Positions 8,788 to 15,348 of a DNA stretch of 15,348 nt are shown here, in pieces (position 1 is the stretch's first letter; each line of letters starts with the position of its first letter). The stretch comes from Liolophura sinensis (lineage: Eukaryota > Mollusca > Polyplacophora > Chitonida > Chitonidae): contig NW_027018109.1 of NCBI RefSeq assembly GCF_032854445.1, forward strand, positions 64,001-79,348. Reading direction: 5' to 3'. The translations under genes and the position numbers were made by a program. The notes below the pieces were generated by a model. The model did not search any database. It was not told the DNA's origin and was given only the letters and a program-made list of their open reading frames with translations.

Positions 8788-9339
8788 TTTTCCACTTTTG
8801 CATTTTTGCCTGGTCTTTTTGTTAATTGAAATCGGCTACACTGTACTCTGTACAATCGCGACTGGTCATTACTATATTCAACTTTTGACTATAAGTTATG
8901 TGCCCTTCGGTAGCCCAGAAGACCTGAAATCTTTGGGCCAAGCCCCATTTAACTCACCCAGCAATTGCCTTACTTCTAAGTGCAAGACAATCTCAATGTC
9001 TTTATCTACGTGTAGAAAAACCAGACCATTTGTACGTGAAAAACACAAGGTACTTGATACAGTCTGCTGTAAAAAGTACAACTGAACACTGACCCACTTC
9101 AGTAAGGTGCCAAAAGATGCGGAATTGAGCCAGGCATCGGCAGGCTGTTGAAAAATTGCAAATTTCCCTGGTTTCCATGGAGTAAGAGCCGTTGCTACGC
9201 ACGTGATTATGACATAAATGATCATTCAATTGTCACTACAGCCAAAAGTATTGGTTCGGAGAGCAACGCGGATTGCACCATTCGATTTCTCGTCACAAAA
9301 TACGTCGGATTATACTCTTACTAGTAGCACTGGAACAGT
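8788..9339 (+). repeat. Satellite monomer 17, type G (HOR copy 2)
   Basis: 552 bp. Same substitution pattern as monomer 7, plus three one-base insertions: C in 8943-8946, G at 9143-9144 and T at 9255-9256. The insertions mark the left edge of the indel-rich stretch of the window. Confidence 0.94.
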
Positions 9340-9895
9340 TTTTCCACTTTTTGCATTTTTACCTGGTCTTTTTGTTAATTGAAATCGGCTACACTGTACT
9401 CTGTACAATCGCGACTGGTCATTACTATATTCAACTTTTGACTATAAGTTATGTGCCCTTCGGTAGCCCAGAAGACGTCAAAATCTTTGGGCCAAGCCCA
9501 TTTAACTCACCCAGCAATTGCTTTACCTCTAAGTGCAAGACAATCTCAATGTCTTTATCTACGTGTAGAAAAAACCACACCATTTGTACGTGAAAACCAC
9601 AAGGTACTTGATACAGTCTGCTGTTAAAAAGTACAACTGAACACTGACCCACTTCAGTAAGGTGCCAAAAGATGCGGAGATTGAGCCAGGCATCGGCAGC
9701 TGTTGAAAAAATTGCAAATTTCCCTGGTTTCCATGGAGTAAGAGCCGTTGCTGGGCACGTGATTATGACATAAATGATCATTCAATTGTCACTACAGCCA
9801 AAAGTATTGGTCGGAGAGCAACGCGGTTTGCACCATTCGATTCTCCGTCACAAAATACGTCGGGATTAGCCTCTTACCAGCAGCACTGGAACAGT
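9340..9895 (+). repeat. Satellite monomer 18, type H* (HOR copy 2), indel-rich
   Basis: 556 bp, the longest monomer. The front is type H ('attgctttacctc', GACGTC, A at p21), but p482 is T and the ending is 'ttagcctcttaccagcagc', as in type I rather than monomer 8. It carries seven net one-base insertions (9348-9352, 9480-9483, 9564-9569, 9624-9625, about 9679, 9706-9711, 9862-9864) and a paired T loss and C gain near 9842-9846. Nearly all are single-base duplications. Confidence 0.92.
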
Positions 9896-10446
9896 TTTTC
9901 CACTTTTGCATTTTTACCTGGTCTTTTTGTTAATTGAAATCGGCTACACTGTACTCTGTAACAATCGCGACTGGTCATTACTATATTCAACTTTTGACTA
10001 TAAGTTATGTGCCCTTCGGTAGCCCAGAAGACCTGAAATCTTTGGGCTAAGCCCATTTAACTCACCCAGCAATTGCCTTACTTCTAAGTGCAAGACAATC
10101 TCAATGTCTTTATCTACGTGTAGAAAAACCACACCATTTGTACGTGAAAAACACAAGGTACTTGATACAGTCTGCTGTAAAAAGTACAACTAAACACTTG
10201 ACCCACATTTATAAGGTGCCAAAAGATGCGGAATTGAGCCAGGCATCGGCAGCTGTTGAAAAATTGCAAATTTCCCTGGTTTCCATGGAGTAAGAGCCGT
10301 TGCTGGGCACGTGATTATGACATAAATGATCATGCAATTGTCACTACAGCCAAAAGTATTGGTCGGAGAGCAACGCGGTTTGCACCATTCGATTTGTCGT
10401 CACAAAATACGTCGGATTAGCCTCTTACCAGCAGCACTGGAACAGT
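9896..10446 (+). repeat. Satellite monomer 19, I-like with a C-like patch
   Basis: 551 bp with two one-base insertions (9960-9961, 10198-10199). It shares with type I the T at p152 (ggctaag), 'atttgtcg' near p500 and the ending. But at p290-318 it reads 'ctaaacac...acatttataagg' as in type C, and the sequence next to it ('tgccaaaagatgcgg', 'attgagcc') is not C-like. It also has A at p21 and a private 'catgcaatt'. It occupies the slot that holds H' in copy 1. Confidence 0.9.
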
Positions 10447-10996
10447 TTTTCCACTTTTGCATTTTTGCCTGGTCTTTTTGTTAATTGAAACCGGCTACAC
10501 TGCACTCTGTACAATCGCGACTGGTCATTACTATATTCAACTTTTGACTATAAGTTATGTGCCCTTCGGTAGCCCAGAAGACGTCAAATCTTTGGGCCAA
10601 GCCCATTTAACTCACCCAGCAATTGCCTTACTTCTAAGTGCAAGACAATCTTAATGTATTTATCTACGTGTAGAAAAACCACACCATTTGTACGTGAAAA
10701 ACACAAGGTACTTGATACAGTCTGCTGTAAAAAGTACAACTGAACACTGACACACTTCAGTAAGGTGCCAAAAGATGCGGAATTGAGCCAGGCATCGGCA
10801 GCTGTTGAAAAATTGCAAATTTCCCTGGTTTCCATGGAGTAAGAGCCGTTGCTGGGCACGTGATTATGACATAAATGATCATTCAGTTGTCGCTACAGCC
10901 AAAAGTATTGGTCGGAGAGCAACGCGGTTTGCACCATTCGATTTCTCGTCACAAAATACGTCGGATTAGCCTCTTACCAGCAGTACTGGAACAGTT
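10447..10996 (+). repeat. Satellite monomer 20, carries the type A 5' end
   Basis: 550 bp with one extra T in the T run at 10995-11000. C at p45 and C at p57 occur elsewhere only in type A (monomers 1 and 11). Downstream it departs from A: GACGTC, C at p180, 'tcttaatgtattt' near p204, 'gacacactt', 'cattcagttgtcgc'. It ends 'ttagcc...cagtactgg'. It looks like one parent of type A. Confidence 0.9.
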
Positions 10997-11545
10997 TTTT
11001 CCACTTTTGCATTTTTGCCTGGTCTTTTTGTTAATTGAAATCGGCTACACTGTACTCTGTACAATCGCGACTGGTCATTACTATATTCAACTTTTGACTA
11101 TAAGTTATGTGCCCTTCGGTAGCCCAGAAGACCTGAAATCTTTGGGCTAAGCCCATTTAACTCACCCAGCAATTGTCTTACTTCTAAGTCCAAGACAATT
11201 TCAATGTCTTTATCTACGTGTAGAAAAACCACACCATTTGTACGTGAAAAACACAAGGTACTTGATACAGTCTGCTGTAAAAAGTACAACTGAACACTAA
11301 CCCACTTCAGTAAGGTGCCAAAAGATGCGGAATTGAGCCAGGCATCGGCAGCTGTTGAAAAATTGCAAATTTCCCTGGTTTCCATGGAGTAAGAGCCGTT
11401 GCTGGGCACGTGATTATGACATAAATGATCATTCAATTGTCACTACAGCCAAAAGTATTGGTCGGAGAGCAACGCGGTTTGCACCATTCGATTTCTCGTC
11501 ACAAAATACGTCGGAATAGCCTCTTACCAGCAGTACTGGAACAGT
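10997..11545 (+). repeat. Satellite monomer 21, carries the type A 3' end
   Basis: 549 bp. The front is I-like (T at p45 and p57, GACCTG, T at p152). From p180 on it matches type A: T at p180, 'acaatttc', 'ctaaccc' and the ending 'ggaatagcc...cagtactgg', otherwise seen only in monomers 1 and 11. It differs from A there by C at p194 and by GAGCAAC rather than GAGAAC. It looks like the second parent of type A. Confidence 0.9.
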
Positions 11546-12097
11546 TTTTCCACTTTTGCATTTTTGCCTGGTCTTTTTGTTAATTGAAATCGGCTACACT
11601 GTACTCTGTACAATCGCGACTGGTCATTACTATATTCAACTTTTGACTATAAGTTATGTGCCCTTCGGTAGCCCAGAAGACCTGAAATCTTTGGGCTAAG
11701 CCTATTTAACTCACCCAGCAATTGTCTTACTTCTAAGTGCAAGACAATCTCAATGTCTTTATCTACGTGTAGAAAAACCACACCATTTGTACGTGGAAAA
11801 ACACAAGGTACTTGATACAGTCTGCTGTAAAAAGTACAACTGACCACAGACCCACATGAATAAGGTGCCAAAAGATGTGGAATTGAGCCAGGCAATCGGC
11901 AGCTGTTGAAAAATTGCAAATTTCCCTGGTTTCCATGGAGTAAGAGCCGTTGCTGGGCACGTGATTATGACATCAATGATCATTGATCTGTCCGCTAGAG
12001 CCAAAAGTATTGGTCGGAGAGCAACGCGGTTTGCACCATTCGATTTCTCGTCACAAAATACGTCGGATTAGCTTCTTACCAGCAGCAATGGAACAGT
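11546..12097 (+). repeat. Satellite monomer 22, mosaic of I, C and B/E types
   Basis: 552 bp with three one-base insertions (11795-11796, 11894-11895, 11992-11993). The first part is I-like: T at p152 and 'gaccacagacccacatgaat', found elsewhere only in monomer 10. Then come 'gatgtgg', the 16-bp palindrome (11972-11987) and 'gctagag' as in type C, and finally the B/E ending 'cttcttaccagcagcaatgg'. It occupies the B slot and is followed by type C. Confidence 0.9.
11972..11987. other. 16-bp perfect palindrome, mosaic monomer 22
   Basis: Same 16-bp sequence as in type C, followed by a C-like 'gctagag' with one inserted C (11992-11993). Its presence in an otherwise I-like monomer is one of the signs of mosaic origin. 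Confidence 0.85.
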
Positions 12098-12647
12098 TTT
12101 TCCACTTTTGCATTTTTACCTGGTCTTTTTGTTAATTGAAATCGGCTACACTGTACTCTGTACAATCCGCGACTGGTCATTACTATATTCAACTTTTGAC
12201 TATAAGTTATGTGCCCTTCGGTAGCCCAGAAGACGTCAAATCTTTGGGCTGAGCCCGTTTAACTCACCCAGCAATTGTCTTACTTCTAAGTGCAAGACAA
12301 TCTCAATGTCTTTATCTACGTGTAGAAAAACCAGACCATTTGTACATAAAAAACACAAGGTACTTGATACAGTCTGCTGTAAAAAGTACAACTAAACACT
12401 GACCCACATTTATAAGGTGCAAAAAGATGTGGAATTGGGCCAGGCATCGGCAGCTGTTAAAAAATTGCAAATATCCCTGGTTTCCATGGAGTAAGAGCCG
12501 TTGCTGGGCACGTGATTATGACATCAATGATCATTGATCTGTCGCTAGAGCCAAAAGTATTGGTCGGAGAGCAACGCGGTTTGCACCATTCGATTTCTCG
12601 TCACAAAATACGTCGGATTAGCCTCTTACTAGTAGCACTGGAACAGT
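12098..12647 (+). repeat. Satellite monomer 23, type C (HOR copy 3)
   Basis: 550 bp. Same as monomers 3 and 13 apart from one inserted C (12167-12168) inside the otherwise conserved block. The 16-bp palindrome is at 12523-12538. Confidence 0.95.
12523..12538. other. 16-bp perfect palindrome, type C monomer 23
   Basis: Same sequence and place as in monomers 3 and 13. Confidence 0.85.
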
Positions 12648-13199
12648 TTTTCCACTTTTGCATTTTTGCTTCGTCTTTTTGTTAATTGAAATCGGCTAAA
12701 CTGTACTCTGTACAATCGCGACTGGTCATTACTATATTCAACTTTTGACTATAAGTTATGTGCCCTTCGGTAGCCAGAAGACGTCAAATCTTTGGGCCAA
12801 GCCCATTTAACCTCACCCAGCAATTGCCTTACTTCTAAGTGCAAGACAATCTCAATGTCTTTATCTACGTGTAGAAAAAACCACACCATTTGTACGTAAA
12901 AAACACAAGGTACTTGATACAGTCTGCTGTAAAAAGTACAACTGAACACTGACCCACTTCAGTAAGGTGCCAAAAGATGCGGAATTGAGCCAGGCATCGG
13001 CAGCTGTTGGAAACATTGCAAATTTCCCTGGTTTCCATGGAGTAAGAGCCGTTGCTGGGCACGTGATTATGACATAAATGATCATTCAATTGTCACTACA
13101 GCCAAAAGTATTGGTCGGAGAGGCAACGCGGTTTGCACCATTCGATTTCTCGTCACAAAATACGTCGGATTAGCCTCTTACCAGAAGCACTGGAACAGT
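12648..13199 (+). repeat. Satellite monomer 24, type D (HOR copy 3)
   Basis: 552 bp. Type D marks are present ('gcttcg', 'ctaaactg', 'aaacatt', 'agaagcactgg'), with one substitution from monomers 4 and 14 (C at p45). Five one-base indels: C lost near 12774, C gained 12811-12812, A gained 12875-12880, G gained 13009-13010, G gained 13122-13123. Confidence 0.94.
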
Positions 13200-13751
13200 T
13201 TTTCCACTTTTGCATTTTTGCCTGGTCTTTTTGTTAATTGAAATCGGCTACACTGTACTCTGTACAATCGCGACTGGTCATTACTATATTCAACTTTTGA
13301 CTATAAGTTATGTGCCCTTCGGTAGCCCAGAAGACCTGAAATCTTTGGGCCAAGCCCATTTAACTCACCCAGCAATTGCCTTACTTCTAAGTGCAAGACA
13401 ATCTCAATGTCTTTATCTACGTGTAGAAAAAACCACACCATTTGTACGTGAAAACCACAAGGTACTTCATACAGTCTGCTGTAAAAAAGTACAACTGAAC
13501 ACTGACCCACTTCAGTAAGGTGCCAAAAGATGCGGAATTGAGCCAGGCATCGGCAGCTGTGAAAAATTGCAAATTTCCCTGGTTTCCATGGAGTAAGAGC
13601 CGTTGCTACGCACGTGATTATGACATCAATGATCATTGATCTGTAGCTACAGCCAAAAGTATTGGTCGGAGAGCAACGCGGATTGCACCATTCGATTTCT
13701 CGTCACAAAATACGTCGGATTAGCTTCTTACCAGCAGCAATGGAAACAGTT
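13200..13751 (+). repeat. Satellite monomer 25, type E (HOR copy 3)
   Basis: 552 bp. Type E marks are present ('cttcat', 'gctacgc', double palindrome at 13625-13652, A at p482, B/E ending), with 'agtgcaag' instead of 'agtgcagg'. Indels: extra A in 13427-13432 and in 13483-13488, T lost at about 13560, extra A in 13744-13746, and an extra T in 13750-13755. Confidence 0.94.
13625..13652. other. Adjoining 16-bp and 12-bp palindromes, type E monomer 25
   Basis: 16-bp palindrome at 13625-13640 and 12-bp palindrome at 13641-13652. Intact despite lying inside the indel-rich stretch, so all three type E copies keep the 28-bp pair. Confidence 0.88.
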
Positions 13752-14300
13752 TTTTCCACTTTTGCATTTTTGCCTGGTCTTTTTGTTAATTGAAATCGGC
13801 TACACTGTACTCTGTACAATCGCGGACTGGTCATTACTATATTCAACTTTTGACTATAAGTTATGTGCCCTTCGGTAGCCAGAAGACCTGAAATCTTTGG
13901 GCCAAGCCCATTTAACTCACCCAGCAATTGTCTTACTTCTAAGTCCAAGACAATCTCAATGTCTTTATCTACGTGTAGAAAAACCAGACCATTTGTACAT
14001 AAAAAACACAAGGTACTTGATACAGTCTGCTGTAAAATGTACAACTAAACACTGACACACATTTTTAAGGTGCCAAAAGATGCAGAATTGGGACAGGCAT
14101 CGGCAGCTGTTGAAAAATTGCAAATATCCCTGTTTTCCATGGAGTAAGAGCCGTTGCTGGGCACGTGATTATGACATAAATGATCATTCAATTGTCGCTA
14201 CAGCCAAAAGTATTGGTCGGAGAGCAACGCGGATTGCACCATTCGATTTCTCGTCACAAAATACGTCGGATTAGCCTGATACCAGAAGCACTGGAACAGT
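13752..14300 (+). repeat. Satellite monomer 26, type F (HOR copy 3)
   Basis: 549 bp by compensation: one G gained (13824-13825) and one C lost near 13878. Otherwise it matches monomers 6 and 16. The C lost is the same base as the one lost in monomer 24. Confidence 0.95.
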
Positions 14301-14849
14301 TTTTCCACTTTTGCATTTTTGCCTGGTCTTTTTGTTAATTGAAATCGGCTACACTGTACTCTGTACAATCGCGACTGGTCATTACTATATTCAACTTTTG
14401 ACTATAAGTTATGTGCCCTTCGGTAGCCCAGAAGACCTGAAATCTTTGGGCCAAGCCCATTTAACTCACCCAGCAATTGCCTTACTTCTAAGTGCAAGAC
14501 AATCTCAATGTCTTTATCTACGTGTAGAAAAACCACACCATTTGTACGTGAAAAACACAAGGTACTTGATACAGTCTGCTGTAAAAAGTACAACTGAACA
14601 CTGACCCACTTCAGTAAGGTGCCAAAAGATGCGGAATTGAGCCAGGCATCGGCAGCTGTTGAAAAATTGCAAATTTCCCTGGTTTCCATGGAGTAAGAGC
14701 CGTTGCTACGCACGTGATTATGACATAAATGATCATTCAATTGTCACTACAGCCAAAAGTATTGGTCGGAGAGCAACGCGGATTGCACCATTCGATTTCT
14801 CGTCACAACATACGTCGGATTATACTCTTACTAGTAGCACTGGAACAGT
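14301..14849 (+). repeat. Satellite monomer 27, type G (HOR copy 3)
   Basis: 549 bp. Matches monomer 7 except C at p236 (acacc rather than agacc) and 'cacaacatacg' for 'cacaaaatacg' near 14809. No indels, so the indel-rich stretch has ended. Confidence 0.94.
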
Positions 14850-15348
14850 TTTTCCACTTTTGCATTTTTACCTGGTCTTTTTGTTAATTGAAATCGGCTA
14901 CACTGTACTCTGTACAATCGCGACTGGTCATTACTATATTCAACTTTTGACTATAAGTTATGTGCCCTTCGGTAGCCCAGAAGACGTCAAATCTTTGGGC
15001 CAAGCCCATTTAACTCACCCAGCAATTGCTTTACCTCTAAGTCCAAGACAATCTCAATGTCTTTATCTACGTGTAGAAAAACCACACCATTTGTACGTGA
15101 AAACCACAAGGTACTTGATACAGTCTGCTGTAAAAAGTACAACTGAACACTGACCACTTCAGTAAGGTGCCAAAAGATGCGGAATTGAGCCAGGCATCGG
15201 CAGCTGTTGAAAAATTGCAAATTTCCCTGGTTTCCATGGAGTAAGAGCCGTTGCTGGGCACGTGATTATGACATAAATGATCATTCAATTGTCACTACAG
15301 CCAAAAGTATTGGTCGGAGAGCAACGCGGTTTGCACCATTCGATTTCT
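14850..15348 (+). repeat. Satellite monomer 28, type H*, cut by window end
   Basis: 499 bp; about 50 bases of the 3' end lie outside the window. It has the H mark 'attgctttacctc', A at p21 and GACGTC. It differs by C at p194 (agtcc) and one C lost near 15153 ('ctgaccactt'). T at p482 matches monomer 18 rather than monomer 8. Confidence 0.93.

Larger units (their letters stand above)
5492..12097 (+). repeat. Higher-order repeat copy 2, rearranged after type H
   Basis: Twelve monomers run from the second type A to the base before the third type C. The first seven (A-G, 5492-9339) match copy 1 with only one-base indels. The eighth is H with a different 3' end. The next four (I-like, A-5'-like, A-3'-like, and a mosaic) replace the H', I, A, B of copy 1. 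Counted from C to C, the period is still ten monomers (6592 to 12098, 5506 bp, the excess over 5490 being one-base insertions). Equal spacing with altered content implies balanced gains and losses through unequal exchange, or conversion. Confidence 0.88.
1..15348 (+). repeat. Tandem satellite array, 549-bp monomer, 28 copies
   Basis: The whole window consists of direct, head-to-tail copies of one 549-bp unit; no base lies outside it. Monomer starts, set at the four T's of TTTTCCAC, recur every 549 bp with deviations of only 1-7 bp, all explained by one-base indels. Hand-counted GC is about 42%. Monomers differ from each other by roughly 1-5%, and the differences fall at recurring diagnostic sites (p21, p137/139, p152, p180, p194, p236, p268, p297-320, p408/409, p427-450, p482, p520-545). 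This is the architecture of eukaryotic satellite DNA in heterochromatin. I do not recognise the family. Both window ends lie inside the array, so its true length is unknown. Confidence 0.98.
12098..15348 (+). repeat. Higher-order repeat copy 3, partial (types C-D-E-F-G-H)
   Basis: Six monomers repeat the C-to-H order seen at 1100-4393 and 6592-9895, with a few substitutions relative to copies 1 and 2 (for example p45 in D, one base in E near 13396, p236 in G, p194 in H) and many one-base indels up to about 13.9 kb. It is truncated by the window end within type H. The H copy here has T at p482, as in copy 2 and unlike copy 1, so copies 2 and 3 share an H variant. Confidence 0.93.

Noticed and set aside
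1-15348. CRISPR array or bacterial repeat region
   Set aside because: There are no short repeats separated by unique spacers. The entire 549-bp unit repeats without spacers, and there are no bacterial genes, ribosome binding sites or operons.
1-15348. Mobile element, long terminal repeat or rDNA spacer origin
   Set aside because: No terminal inverted repeats, target-site duplications, transposase or reverse transcriptase frames, and no rRNA or tRNA sequence recognised. An old element origin of the monomer cannot be excluded but has no positive evidence here.

Overview
The window is, from first base to last, one head-to-tail satellite DNA array. The monomer is 549 bp (about 42% GC, counted by hand on one copy). 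There are 28 monomers: 27 complete and one cut by the window end after 499 bp. All lie on the same strand, with no unique sequence, spacer, inserted mobile element, RNA gene or convincing protein gene between them. The first base was used to set the monomer boundary, so that phase is arbitrary. The array runs off both ends of the window. Long complex satellite monomers in multi-kilobase homogeneous arrays are a feature of eukaryotic heterochromatin (pericentromeric, subtelomeric, sex- or B-chromosome), so I infer a eukaryotic nuclear genome. I do not recognise the satellite family and cannot name the species. CpG is only mildly under-represented (about 17-18 per monomer), which weakly argues against a heavily CpG-methylated vertebrate or plant genome.

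The monomers are organised into a higher-order repeat (HOR) of ten distinguishable types, A-B-C-D-E-F-G-H-H'-I, with a period of about 5.49 kb. In what follows 'p' means position within the monomer, counted in monomer 2, where p1 = base 551. HOR copy 1 is bases 1-5491. Copy 2 (5492-12097) repeats A to G almost base for base: apart from a handful of one-base indels, monomers 1-7 and 11-17 show no substitutions by eye. Monomers within one copy differ from each other by roughly 1-5%. Copy 3 begins at type C (12098) and runs C-D-E-F-G-H to the end.

The second HOR copy is rearranged between type H and the next type C. In copy 1 the order is H, H', I, A, B. In copy 2 the same five slots hold H*, an I-like monomer with a C-like patch, two monomers that split the diagnostic bases of A between them, and a mosaic of I, C and B/E sequence. 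The ten-monomer spacing is kept, so losses and gains balance. These are the marks of repeated unequal exchange and gene conversion.

Two sequence elements stand out. One is a 76-bp block (p61-136) with no substitution in any of the 28 monomers. The other is a cluster at p411-462: an invariant CACGTG followed by a palindrome whose length depends on monomer type, reaching 16 bp in types C and E and followed directly by a second 12-bp palindrome in type E. These are candidate protein-binding or structural sites, by inference only. About 30 one-base indels, mostly single-base duplications, are concentrated between about 8.94 and 13.9 kb against three in the first 8.94 kb. That suggests uneven consensus quality as much as biology.
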